Positions 8,015 through 15,932 of a stretch of 28,314 nucleotides of DNA are shown here, one piece after another. The notes under the pieces are model-generated. The model made no database searches. It was not told the DNA's origin and was given only the letters and a program-made list of their open reading frames with translations. Source of the DNA: a virus; the IMG/VR virus record IMGVR_UViG_3300006923_000095, positions 1 through 28,314 of that record, one strand, 5' to 3'. The position numbers and the translations under genes are program-made. The stretch's first letter is position 1, and the number at the start of each line of letters is the position of its first letter.

Positions 8015-8139
8015 TTACTAAGTTACTAGCTTACTAAGCTACTAGCTTACTAAGCTTACTAAGTTACTAGCTTACTAAGTTACTAGCTTACTAAGCTTAC
8101 TAAGTTACTAGCTTACTAAGTTACTAGCTTACTAAGCTA
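8015..8139. repeat. Higher-order tandem repeat (16+16+9 bp unit)
   Basis: Built from a 16-mer TTACTAAGTTACTAGC (A; one copy has C at base 9) and a 9-mer TTACTAAGC (B). The order is A A' B, A A B, A A, then an 11-base partial unit, giving a 41-bp period. Copies start at 8015, 8031, 8047, 8056, 8072, 8088, 8097, 8113 and 8129. Where A meets a unit with GCTA, the join reads TAGCTTA-C-TAAGCTA, a dyad with 7-base arms. The rest of the gap (8140-8198) shows nothing I can name. An iteron array, origin element or recombination substrate are all possible. Confidence 0.93.
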
Positions 8140-8198
8140 CAGCTTAAATGCAACAATTAGCGATGGTCGATTTTAGACCAAATTATTTCACCAAGGGG

Positions 8199-8228
8199 TT
8201 GACACTAGGTCCCTCTTTATGTTACTAT
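8199..8228 (+). promoter_or_regulatory. Sigma70-type promoter of gene 55
   Basis: TTGACA at 8199-8204, an 18-base spacer and extended -10 TGtTACTAT (8220-8228). The start codon is only 7 bases beyond the -10 box, so RNA should begin at or just before the ATG. It separates the early block from the repeat gap. Confidence 0.85.
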
Positions 8229-8235
8229 AGATTAT

Positions 8236-8913
8236 ATGACTAAAAAAACGAATCCAACAACCAAAAAAACAACCAAAAAAACAACCAAAAAAACACCCAA
8301 ATCTAGGAAACGGCGCACAACAAATAAGCACTATGTAAATAACAAAGAGTTATTTGAAAATTTGTGTCCCTACCTAGAACGAGTCCGAGCGGCGAAATTG
8401 GATCAACCAGGAGTTAAAAAAGAAGATTTGGTTTTACCACAAGTTCCCGAATATATCGCAGATTGCATATTTAAAATTTGCGATAATATGTCAAGGAAAC
8501 CAAACTTCTTTGGATATACGTACCGAGAAGACATGGTTCTAGATGGAGTTGAAAATTGCTTGCGTTACATCGCAAATTTCAACGCAGAAAAATCTACAAA
8601 TCCATTTTCTTATTTTTCCCAAATTGCCCACTTCGCTTTCATTCGACGAATTAAATCGGAACACAAAGAAACGTATGTAAAGTGTAAAGCGATGGAATTG
8701 GCAGTCTTGGATTATGATAAAATTGGCGATTTGAATCCTCACGATACATCGGGTTTCGCCGCCCACTCGGGCATGGCGTATGATAACATTTATGATTTCA
8801 TCGACGAATACGAGTCGAAAATGAAAGCGAAGAAGAAAGACAACCCCAAACCCAAAAAGAAAAAACTTGAGGAATTCATGGACGACGACACAAAAAAGGA
8901 TAGCGATGAGTGA
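8236..8913 (+). CDS. 55: Late-transcription sigma factor gp55
   Basis: A 225-residue divergent sigma factor that directs host RNA polymerase to TATAAATA promoters. Core matches to T4 gp55: YVNNKELFENL (near 34-44), SRKPNFFGYTYREDMVLDGVENCLRYI and NFNAEKSTNPFSYFSQIAHFAFIRRIKSEHKE. The N-terminus has an additional Lys/Thr tail made by three exact 12-bp repeats. The C-terminal part is Lys-rich with KKLEEFMDDD, possibly the equivalent of the T4 clamp-binding SLDFLYE peptide, though not at the very end. The ATG has no Shine-Dalgarno and lies 7 bases after the -10 box. It overlaps the next gene by 8 bases. Confidence 0.95.
   Translation: MTKKTNPTTKKTTKKTTKKTPKSRKRRTTNKHYVNNKELFENLCPYLERVRAAKLDQPGVKKEDLVLPQVPEYIADCIFKICDNMSRKPNFFGYTYREDMVLDGVENCLRYIANFNAEKSTNPFSYFSQIAHFAFIRRIKSEHKETYVKCKAMELAVLDYDKIGDLNPHDTSGFAAHSGMAYDNIYDFIDEYESKMKAKKKDNPKPKKKKLEEFMDDDTKKDSDE
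8258..8293 (+). repeat. Three exact 12-bp tandem repeats in gene 55
   Basis: CAACCAAAAAAA at 8258, 8270 and 8282, encoding Thr-Thr-Lys-Lys units. Each contains an A7 run. In-frame copy-number change would lengthen or shorten the basic tail; slippage within A7 would break the gene. Confidence 0.9.
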
Positions 8914-9091
8914 GGAAATCCCATATTATACAATTGGTACTGATGATTTGATTACTCGCCATTGTCCTCACTGTGGAACAAAAATAGTCGCTAATTACAA
9001 GGATCATGCTGAGATGAAATTCTGCTCAAACTGTGGAACAAAAATTCTCAGGGAGACCGCTTCAAATAAAAAAGATTTGTTATTGGGTTGA
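8906..9091 (+). CDS. Small zinc-ribbon protein
   Basis: 61 residues starting MSEEIPYY. The start at 8906 has AAGGA (8896-8900) 5 bases upstream, better than the in-frame ATG at 8867 within gp55. Two zinc-knuckle pairs, CPHCG and CSNCG, about 18 residues apart, define a zinc ribbon for nucleic-acid or protein binding. Coupled to gp55, so a role with the sigma factor or RNA polymerase is plausible but unproven. Its TGA stop lies inside the -35 box of the gene 47 promoter. Confidence 0.85.
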   Translation: MSEEIPYYTIGTDDLITRHCPHCGTKIVANYKDHAEMKFCSNCGTKILRETASNKKDLLLG

Positions 9092-9117
9092 CAAATCACC
9101 CAGAAATATTGTATAAT
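9088..9117 (+). promoter_or_regulatory. Sigma70 promoter of genes 47-46
   Basis: Perfect TTGACA (9088-9093) and TATAAT (9112-9117) with an 18-base spacer. The gp47 ATG starts 9 bases after the -10 box, with no ribosome site between, so the message should have zero to two leader bases. The GGGTTGACAAAT context is shared with the gene 43 and 45 promoters. Confidence 0.92.
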
Positions 9118-9125
9118 AGTATTAT

Positions 9126-10196
9126 ATGAAAATTGCTCTTGTGACGGACAGTCATTTCGGCGCTAGGAACGATAACTTAGTTTTCAATGAATATTTCTTT
9201 GATTTTTGGGAGAATCATTTTTTTCCATACCTTTTGAAGAACAACATTAAACAAGTTATCCACCTTGGCGATATCTTAGATAGAAGGAAATTTGGTAATT
9301 ATAATACCTTGTTCTCTTTCCGCACCCGCTTTCTTGATTTCTTTGAGAAAAACAAGATAAAGATCGACATTATTATCGGAAATCATGACACGTACTATAA
9401 GCGTACAAACACAGTAAATTCGGTATCCGAGATCGCCCAGGGACGATACAAATACATTAATGTCTTCCCAAGTCCAAAAGTTGTAAAACATGACAAATTG
9501 AAAATATTGTACCTTCCATGGATAAACTCAGACAATAACGCTGAATCAACAAAAATGATAGAATCAAAACCCGCCGATGTTATCATGGGGCACCTTGAAT
9601 TGAATGGATTTGAGATGTACGCTGGACATACTATGGACAAGGGTGGCGACTCTTCGATTTATTCTGATTATGAAACTGTCATGACAGGACATTACCATCA
9701 CAAATCAACAAGAGGGAACATTCATTATCTTGGAAGCACTTATGAAATAACTTGGCATGATTTTGGGGATGATAGAGGATTTCATATATTCGACACCAAC
9801 ACAAAAGAACTGGAATACGTAAAGAATCCTTTAAAAATGTTCCATAAAGTTTATTATGATGATTCCTCGGTATCCAAACCCGATGATATTTTTGACAAAT
9901 ATGATTTTGAGAAATACCGAAACAGATACGTAAAAGTTATAGTCGAATCAAAAAATAACTCAGCGCTCTTTCAAAGATTTGTAGACAGATTACATGAATT
10001 CAACCCATATGATCTTTCTGTTATAGACAGTTTTGAAATGGGTGGATCTAATTTATCATCCGTTGGTCAAGTTGAAGATACGTTGACACTTTTATCAAAT
10101 TATATAGAATCAATGGTTGACATGAATGACAAGGAGAAACGACAACTGAAAAATCTTATGAATTCCCTTCACTCTGAAGCATTAGAAATGGAATAA
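9126..10196 (+). CDS. 47: Recombination nuclease subunit gp47 (SbcD/Mre11-like)
   Basis: 356 residues. The nuclease half of the gp46/gp47 complex, which resects DNA ends for recombination-dependent replication. Phosphoesterase motifs in order: D8-S-H10, GDILDRR (48-54), GNHD (85-88), GH at 155-156 and GHYHH (188-192), all metal ligands present. The C-terminal capping domain and a helical segment that should contact gp46 follow. Directly abuts gene 46 (no gap). Predicted leaderless start. Confidence 0.96.
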   Translation: MKIALVTDSHFGARNDNLVFNEYFFDFWENHFFPYLLKNNIKQVIHLGDILDRRKFGNYNTLFSFRTRFLDFFEKNKIKIDIIIGNHDTYYKRTNTVNSVSEIAQGRYKYINVFPSPKVVKHDKLKILYLPWINSDNNAESTKMIESKPADVIMGHLELNGFEMYAGHTMDKGGDSSIYSDYETVMTGHYHHKSTRGNIHYLGSTYEITWHDFGDDRGFHIFDTNTKELEYVKNPLKMFHKVYYDDSSVSKPDDIFDKYDFEKYRNRYVKVIVESKNNSALFQRFVDRLHEFNPYDLSVIDSFEMGGSNLSSVGQVEDTLTLLSNYIESMVDMNDKEKRQLKNLMNSLHSEALEME

Positions 10197-11918
10197 ATGA
10201 TACAATTTAAGCAGTTAAGATATAAGAATTTTTTATCAACTGGAAACTATTTTACAGAAATAGATTTAGTTCGTCCGAGCAATACTCTGGTCGTCGGAAA
10301 AAATGGTAGTGGGAAATCTACAATGCTCGACGCTCTGACTTTTGTCCTTTTTGGGAAACCGTTTAGACGAGTAAATAAACCTCAATTAGTGAACAGTATA
10401 AACGAGAAGGGTACGCTTGTTGAAATTGATTTTAGTATCGGGACGAAGGATTTCATGGTTCGTCGAGGAATATTGCCGAACATTTTTGAAATATGGGAAA
10501 ATGACGTACAATTACCCCAACCGGCAGCGATCAAGGATTATCAAAAGAAATTAGAGAAAAATATATTGAAGATGAATTATAAGTCTTTCACACAAATAGT
10601 GATACTTGGTTCGTCTGGATTTACACCATTCATGAAATTACCACCACATCATAGGCGTATTGTCATAGAGGATATCCTAGATATTGGAGTATTTAGTCTG
10701 ATGAATCAAGCGCTCAAATCAAGAGCAGTAGCACTAAAGGACGAATTGCAAGAAATAGATAAAAATCTTGAAATACTTTTGGAGAAAATACGACTACAAT
10801 CCGAGTACATTTCTAAGATCGAACACAGCAACAAGGAACGACATACAGAAATCAATGATAAAATACTAGACAGAAATAAACAGAATAGAGAACTGACAAC
10901 GGAAGCGACACAAACACAAACTAGGATTTCTGAACTGATTACCCAAATTTCAAAATCTGATGAAATTCGCAAAAAACACAGGGACTATATTAATATTGAA
11001 CGGGATATAGTACGGAAACATCAAGAATGTAATCATAGAATAACATTTTTTAATGAGAATAGTTCATGTCCAACATGCACACAAAGCATTACTACTGATG
11101 TTTCGATGGGTGTCATAAACGAGAATACCACAAAATTATCAACATTTAACGAGGCGTTGGAAAAGATAAAGTCCAATCTGTTAGTTTTAGAAGATACATT
11201 ATCAAATATTAGTTTAGTAGAGAAAAATATATCAAACGAAAATCGGGAATTGCAAGCGAAAATGCTTGGTATAAAACATAATACTGAGTTGATCGAAAAA
11301 TTGACGGAAGAACGAGACAACTTGGTATCGACTGATAATTTAGAGGAAGAAAAAACTGGATTAGCTAATCAGAACGAACAACTCGAAGGTGTCAGAAAAC
11401 ACAAAGACAAGATAATTTCAACGAAAAACATCTATAATCGTGCTTATATGATGTTGAAAGATAGCGGTATAAAAACAAAGATTATAGAGCAATATCTCCC
11501 AATTATGAACAAACTCATCAATCAATACTTGACAGAATTTGATTTTTTTGTTAACTTTAACTTGGATGAGAATTTTAACGAAGAGATCAAATCAAGGCAC
11601 CGAGATGCTTTTTCCTATGATTCGTTTTCAGAGGGAGAGAAACAACGGATTGATTTGGCGATATTGTTTTGCTGGCGAGAAATTGCACGAATGAAAAATT
11701 CAGTATCAACCAATCTTCTTATTCTGGATGAACTTTTTGACTCATCACTAGATTCAGAAGGAACGGACGATTTTTTGAAGGTTATATCAGTGTTAGAAAA
11801 GAAGGGTGATAACCTTTTCGTGATAAGTCATAAAACTGATATTTTGTCTGAAGTATTTGAGGACGTTATAGAATTCGAAAAGATTGGGGATTTTTCACAA
11901 TTGAAGGGAAAAGAGTAA
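10197..11918 (+). CDS. 46: Recombination ATPase subunit gp46 (SbcC/Rad50-like)
   Basis: 573 residues, close to T4 gp46 (560). SMC-like layout: Walker A GKNGSGKST (34-42), Q-loop region near 133, coiled coil from about 175, zinc hook CPTC (291-294), returning coiled coil to about 410, ABC signature FSEGEKQR (477-484), Walker B LLILDE (507-512), and the His switch ISHK. Works with gp47 to open DNA ends. The start codon follows the gp47 stop immediately, and its own stop overlaps the next ATG by one base. Confidence 0.96.
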   Translation: MIQFKQLRYKNFLSTGNYFTEIDLVRPSNTLVVGKNGSGKSTMLDALTFVLFGKPFRRVNKPQLVNSINEKGTLVEIDFSIGTKDFMVRRGILPNIFEIWENDVQLPQPAAIKDYQKKLEKNILKMNYKSFTQIVILGSSGFTPFMKLPPHHRRIVIEDILDIGVFSLMNQALKSRAVALKDELQEIDKNLEILLEKIRLQSEYISKIEHSNKERHTEINDKILDRNKQNRELTTEATQTQTRISELITQISKSDEIRKKHRDYINIERDIVRKHQECNHRITFFNENSSCPTCTQSITTDVSMGVINENTTKLSTFNEALEKIKSNLLVLEDTLSNISLVEKNISNENRELQAKMLGIKHNTELIEKLTEERDNLVSTDNLEEEKTGLANQNEQLEGVRKHKDKIISTKNIYNRAYMMLKDSGIKTKIIEQYLPIMNKLINQYLTEFDFFVNFNLDENFNEEIKSRHRDAFSYDSFSEGEKQRIDLAILFCWREIARMKNSVSTNLLILDELFDSSLDSEGTDDFLKVISVLEKKGDNLFVISHKTDILSEVFEDVIEFEKIGDFSQLKGKE

Positions 11919-12925
11919 TGATAACAGGTTTGACGTATGACGATATATTGTTAATACCGTCCAAAAGTTTAGATTCTAGGAATGATCCAAATTTAGAGAC
12001 ACAATTGACACGAAATATAAAAATGGATATTCCTATAGTTTCAGCGAATATGGATACCGTTACAGGACCAAACCTCGCTGTTGCTATGTCAAAATTCGGT
12101 GGAACCGGTTTTTTGCACAGGAATAATTTAGTAGATGAATGTGTCGATAATTTTGAACAAACACAACGACGAATAACGGGTTCATTAACACCCGCTATAC
12201 CAACTGTGGGTGTTAATGAAATTTTTCGTATAGACCGTATACTTCACTGCACACCAAAAGCAATCTGTATAGATATTGCTAACGCATATTCTGACAAAGT
12301 TAAACAGATGATAGAACATATTCAGAATATAGACCCAGACGTTGAGATTATAGTTGGTAATGTTGCGTCGGCGCCCGGTGCATTATTTCTTGCTGATTTG
12401 GGAGTATCCGCTATAAAAGTTGGCATTGGACCAGGATCAGTTTGCACAACACGCTCGACGACAGGATTTGGAATACCACAATTCACAGCAGTTCAAATGG
12501 TGAAAGCGGGATTAGTTTATAGGGGATTTTTAGACGTTCCAGTTATCGCAGATGGGGGTCTCAAAAACTCTGGTGATATTGTCAAAGCGATTTTTGCTGG
12601 TGCTAATGTTGTAATGTCTGGAAGATTTTTTGCTGGTTGTGTAGAATCCGAACAATCTAATCACTATCGTGGAATGGCATCATCTGAAGCACGAAAGATA
12701 CTACATAACGATGAATATGTGGATACAATCGCAGAAGAAGGTGTGGTAACAGATTTAGAATGGACCGGATCAGTTATGCAAGTTTTGGAAAAACTTTGTA
12801 ATGGTATTCGGTCTGGCATGTCTTACGGTGGATGTCGAACAATAGATGAACTCATAAGATCTGAACATATTACACCAATAAGACAAACACAAAACGGAAT
12901 GATTGAATCAGGAACAAGAATTTAG
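11918..12925 (+). CDS. IMPDH/GMP reductase family enzyme, probably GMP reductase-like
   Basis: 335-residue TIM barrel of purine interconversion. The catalytic loop [11 protein letters not shown] (169-179) carries Cys176 and Thr178, and [14 protein letters not shown] binds the phosphate. It has no CBS domains, as in GMP reductase. GMASSEA (252-258) resembles the GMPR sequence GMSSE rather than IMPDH GMGS. The flap reads NDEYV...AEEGV: the Arg-Tyr pair IMPDH uses for hydrolysis is missing its Arg, and Glu274 fits the GMPR catalytic Glu. So I favour GMP + NADPH to IMP, but a CBS-less IMPDH is the alternative. Inserted between gp46 and gp45; no homologue exists there in T4. Confidence 0.85.
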   Translation: MITGLTYDDILLIPSKSLDSRNDPNLETQLTRNIKMDIPIVSANMDTVTGPNLAVAMSKFGGTGFLHRNNLVDECVDNFEQTQRRITGSLTPAIPTVGVNEIFRIDRILHCTPKAICIDIANAYSDKVKQMIEHIQNIDPDVEIIVGNVASAPGALFLADLGVSAIKVGIGPGSVCTTRSTTGFGIPQFTAVQMVKAGLVYRGFLDVPVIADGGLKNSGDIVKAIFAGANVVMSGRFFAGCVESEQSNHYRGMASSEARKILHNDEYVDTIAEEGVVTDLEWTGSVMQVLEKLCNGIRSGMSYGGCRTIDELIRSEHITPIRQTQNGMIESGTRI

Positions 12926-12927
12926 GG

Positions 12928-12956
12928 TTGACAAATGACTTGCAACCTGTTACTAT
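12928..12956 (+). promoter_or_regulatory. Sigma70 promoter of gene 45
   Basis: TTGACA (12928-12933), 17-base spacer and extended -10 TGtTACTAT (12948-12956), two bases after the previous stop codon. Unlike the 55, 47 and 43 promoters, it leaves a leader of about 20 bases with AGGAG. Confidence 0.88.
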
Positions 12957-12982
12957 AGTACTTGATAGGAGATAATTACATT

Positions 12983-13663
12983 ATGAAAATTTCGAAAGAA
13001 ACACTACAACTATTGAAGAACTTCTCTTCAATAAACTCCAGTATTTTTGTTAAAGCTGGGAACACAATTTCTACAGTGTCAAAATCCAAGAATATTTTGG
13101 CGACTGGAACAGTATCAGAAACCTTTCCTGTGGATTTTGCGATCTACGATTTAGCGAAATTCTTGGGCGCTTTGTCTTTATTTGAAGAACCAGAACTAGC
13201 ATTTGAAGCGGAACATGTCACAATTAAAAGTGGGACAAAAAACCACTCTATCCGATATGTTTTCTCCGCTCCTGAAAATGTCAACAAACCAAGGAAGGAT
13301 AGAATTGTTCTGCCCCAAAATGACGTTGAATTTAACTTATCAGCGGAAACAGTCAAAGATATTGTCAAAGCATCCTCTCTTATGTCTTTACCGAATATGA
13401 AGATCAAGGGGAATGGTAAGACAGTTAAAATTGTTTTGGATGATAGCGCTGTACCAGGTTCCAGCAATTACAAAGTTGAGACAGGAACAGACACCGACAA
13501 AAAGTTTGAATTTGTGTTCAAAGTTGAGAACATGAAATTACTCGATGGACCTTATGACGTTGTTTTGTTTTTCGACCAGAAAAAGAAGATGGGGTTTGGT
13601 TATTTTAACGGCAACCAAGCAGAATATTGGATTGCTATTGAGTCTGATTCTTCCATGAAATAA
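12983..13663 (+). CDS. 45: Sliding clamp gp45
   Basis: 226 residues, matching T4 gp45 (228). Trimeric ring giving processivity to gp43 and activating late transcription with gp55. MKISKETLQLLKNFSSINSSIFVKAG at the N-terminus, then FDFAIYDL-type strand (VDFAIYDLAKFLGALSLF) and the C-terminal GFGYFNGNQAEYWIA are characteristic of the T4 clamp. The start is ATG 12983, 11 bases after AGGAG, rather than an in-frame TTG at 12962 that would overlap the transcription start. Confidence 0.93.
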   Translation: MKISKETLQLLKNFSSINSSIFVKAGNTISTVSKSKNILATGTVSETFPVDFAIYDLAKFLGALSLFEEPELAFEAEHVTIKSGTKNHSIRYVFSAPENVNKPRKDRIVLPQNDVEFNLSAETVKDIVKASSLMSLPNMKIKGNGKTVKIVLDDSAVPGSSNYKVETGTDTDKKFEFVFKVENMKLLDGPYDVVLFFDQKKKMGFGYFNGNQAEYWIAIESDSSMK

Positions 13664-13679
13664 AACTGGAGTTTAAATT

Positions 13680-14636
13680 ATGAATGAAGTGTTTGAACGG
13701 GGTGATGAGTTCATCTGGCCTCAGAAATATCGACCCAGGAAAATTGAAGATTGTATTTTACCAGAAGGTGTGAAATCTGCATTTACTAATTTTGTAAAAC
13801 AAGGAAATCTGCCAAATATGGTTCTATATGGACCCGCTGGAACTGGAAAAACTACCATTGCTATGGCGGCTCTCGATGAATTGGATTGTGACTATATGTT
13901 CATTAACGGTTCGTTGGAAACGGGTATCGATGTATTGCGTAATAAGATACAGGATTTTGCTTCCAGTATTTCACTCCAAGGTGGTCGAAAATATGTCATT
14001 ATTGACGAGGCGGATTTCTTAAATCAACAATCCACACAACCAGCGTTACGTGGTTTCATGGAGCAATTTTCCCAGAATTGCGGGTTTATTTTAACGTGCA
14101 ACTACATGAATAGGATCATTGAAGCGATTCGGAATTCTCGCTGTGTAAATATGGAATTCGTGATTCCAAAAGAGGAACAACCAAAACTCGCTATGGAATT
14201 TATGAAAAGAACTATTCAAATTCTTGATAATGAGAAAGTTGAATATGACAAGAATTCTGTAGTGAAACTTATTAAGATGTACTTCCCCGATTTTCGCCGG
14301 GTTCTGACGGAATTACAACGTCATTCCGCTAGCGGTTCTATCGATGATGGAGTGTTATCCAAAACAAGTATCAAAATTGGTGAACTGATAGAAACATTGA
14401 AAAATCAGGACTTCAAAGCGATGCGATCCTGGGTCGTCGCAAATTTAAACAACGACTCAGCACGAATTTTTAGATCCATTTATGATGGAATGTACGACCA
14501 CCTGAAAGACTCTCAAATACCGCAAACTATATTAACTATTGCTGATTATCAGTATAAATCAGCGTTCGTCGCTGATCAAGAAATCAATATGGTTGCGTTT
14601 TTGACAGAATTGATGGCGGCGGATGTATGTAAGTGA
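13680..14636 (+). CDS. 44: Clamp loader large subunit gp44
   Basis: 318-residue AAA+ ATPase that with gp62 opens and loads the gp45 clamp. W-P-x-K-Y-R-P at 14-19, Walker A GPAGTGKTT (51-59), Walker B VIIDEAD (106-112), sensor 1 LTCNY, and the SRC segment with Arg finger (IRNSRC) are all present. The leader GGAGTTTAAATTATG is identical to that of gene 22; in T4 this start is a RegA target. Confidence 0.97.
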   Translation: MNEVFERGDEFIWPQKYRPRKIEDCILPEGVKSAFTNFVKQGNLPNMVLYGPAGTGKTTIAMAALDELDCDYMFINGSLETGIDVLRNKIQDFASSISLQGGRKYVIIDEADFLNQQSTQPALRGFMEQFSQNCGFILTCNYMNRIIEAIRNSRCVNMEFVIPKEEQPKLAMEFMKRTIQILDNEKVEYDKNSVVKLIKMYFPDFRRVLTELQRHSASGSIDDGVLSKTSIKIGELIETLKNQDFKAMRSWVVANLNNDSARIFRSIYDGMYDHLKDSQIPQTILTIADYQYKSAFVADQEINMVAFLTELMAADVCK

Positions 14637-14643
14637 GAAACTA

Positions 14644-15030
14644 ATGAAACTTTCTGACTACTTAAATTCAATCAACAAGACAAAAAAGGATTTAATGTCC
14701 AGTCCTGAAAAGGAACTGGAAGAGAAGTTATATACGCCGTTCATAATTAATCGATCCCTGTCATATTTTAGGGATACGATCTATTTAGCGAACGAGATGA
14801 ACGCTAATCATTCGTTGGATAAAAGACTACAATACCACTTCTATTTGCATGGTGTGAGGAAGATGAGTAGGTTTTCACGATGGGATAAACAACTAAAAAG
14901 CGATGACTTGGAGGTGGTAAAAGAATATTTCAATATAAATACACCCAAAGCGGAAGAGTATTTAACTCTGCTGAACGCCGATGATCTTATAACAATAAGA
15001 AAAAGACTAGAAAAGGGTGGCAGAAAATGA
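14644..15030 (+). CDS. 62: Clamp loader small subunit gp62
   Basis: 128 residues starting MKLSDYLNSINKTKKDL. Small, poorly conserved partner of gp44. Matches to marine T4-like gp62 include YTPFIINRSLSYFRDTIYLANEMN and FSRWDKQLKSDDLEVVKEYFNIN. Shorter than T4 gp62 (187), as usual in such phages. ATG 14644 places the conserved SDYL start correctly; an ATG at 14623 would overlap gene 44 and add seven residues. Ends in ATGA overlap with regA. Confidence 0.9.
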   Translation: MKLSDYLNSINKTKKDLMSSPEKELEEKLYTPFIINRSLSYFRDTIYLANEMNANHSLDKRLQYHFYLHGVRKMSRFSRWDKQLKSDDLEVVKEYFNINTPKAEEYLTLLNADDLITIRKRLEKGGRK

Positions 15031-15422
15031 TAGATGATGTAGTCTCAGAACTAATCGAAGTTGAACTAAGTGATACACAAGATTTTTTAAAAATTAAAGA
15101 AACACTGACCAGAATAGGGATTTCCTCTACAAAAAACAAACAATTATTTCAAACTTGTCATATTTTGCATAAGCGAGGACGTTATTATATAACACACTTT
15201 AAAGAATTATTCAAACTAGATGGAAAATCATCCAATTTTTCAGAAGATGATAAAGCGCGTAGAAATACTATCATATCCCTTTTGTATGAATGGAATTTAA
15301 TCGATATTGTGGAACCCCACAGGGTAGAAGCACCAAGAGTAATGATGAACAAAATTAAAATTCTTAAACACTCTGAGAAGGGTGATTGGGAGTTGGTACA
15401 AAAATATAATATTGGATCGTAA
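15027..15422 (+). CDS. regA: Translational repressor RegA
   Basis: 131 residues. RegA binds the start regions of early phage mRNAs, including 44, 45 and its own, and blocks ribosomes. The match to T4 RegA is long: DFLKIKETLTRIGI, CHILHKRGRYYITHFKELFKLDG, FSEDDKARRNTI, LYEWNLIDIVEP and the end WELVQKYNIGS (T4 WKLVPKYTIGN). About nine residues of N-terminal extension relative to T4. ATGA overlap with gp62. Confidence 0.97.
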   Translation: MIDDVVSELIEVELSDTQDFLKIKETLTRIGISSTKNKQLFQTCHILHKRGRYYITHFKELFKLDGKSSNFSEDDKARRNTIISLLYEWNLIDIVEPHRVEAPRVMMNKIKILKHSEKGDWELVQKYNIGS

Positions 15423-15423
15423 A

Positions 15424-15861
15424 ATGACAAATTTTGAAATGGTGAAAGAGTTTAATAGGAAATTTAAACTTGATTTTAAAGAAGAACCGACCAGACCAGA
15501 GGATATTGACAGTATTGAACTAGGTTTGAATTTGATTACAGAAGAGTGTGACGAATTAACAGAAGAACATGATCAGTTGGTATCCGAGCATTTCGCTATA
15601 TCCCGTGGCATACTTGCCGAACACGATTATACAGAACTTAGAAACAAATTAGCAAAAGAAACCGCTGATTTGTTGTATGTCGTTTATGGATATGCTGACA
15701 GACTTGGGATACCGATAGATGAAGTTTTCGCAGAAGTTCACCGTTCTAATATGAGTAAACTTGACAAAGACGGGAATCCGACGTATAATGAACAAGGAAA
15801 GTTGCTCAAACCCGACAACTACTCACCCGCTGATCCGGGTAAAATAATGGATGGTGAATGA
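15424..15861 (+). CDS. MazG-like nucleotide pyrophosphohydrolase
   Basis: 145 residues. All-alpha NTP pyrophosphatase fold: EECDE (40-44) and KETADLLYVVYG (78-89) give the E-x-x-E and E-x-x-D metal sites; FAEVHRSNMSKLD (102-114) is the typical C-terminal motif. It may hydrolyse dNTPs or ppGpp-like molecules; the substrate is not readable from sequence. The start at 15424 follows the RegA stop by one base; the in-frame ATG at 15382 lies inside regA. Confidence 0.88.
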   Translation: MTNFEMVKEFNRKFKLDFKEEPTRPEDIDSIELGLNLITEECDELTEEHDQLVSEHFAISRGILAEHDYTELRNKLAKETADLLYVVYGYADRLGIPIDEVFAEVHRSNMSKLDKDGNPTYNEQGKLLKPDNYSPADPGKIMDGE

Positions 15862-15932
15862 TGAGTTTTTATGGTGGTGAACGACCCACTCCAGTTGATA
15901 CTGGTGATGATATTTGTATGGATTATCGATAA
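15861..15932 (+). CDS. Tiny ORF after MazG, possibly the first half of a frameshifted gene
   Basis: 23 residues, MSFYGGERPTPVDTGDDICM and three more. Its ATG shares an A with the MazG stop (TGATG). It ends at 15932, while a second frame stays open from about 15908 to 16072. Coupled start and native-looking codons suggest real translation, but it may be only the N-terminal part of a longer protein. Confidence 0.4.
   Translation: MSFYGGERPTPVDTGDDICMDYR

Noticed and set aside
8015-8139. CRISPR array
   Set aside because: The units are contiguous with no unique spacers and only 9-16 bp long, so this is a tandem repeat.
8148-8243. 31-codon ORF (MQQLAMVDFRPNYF...) across the gene 55 promoter
   Set aside because: It runs through the -35 and -10 boxes and has no ribosome site; probably chance, although a leader peptide cannot be excluded.
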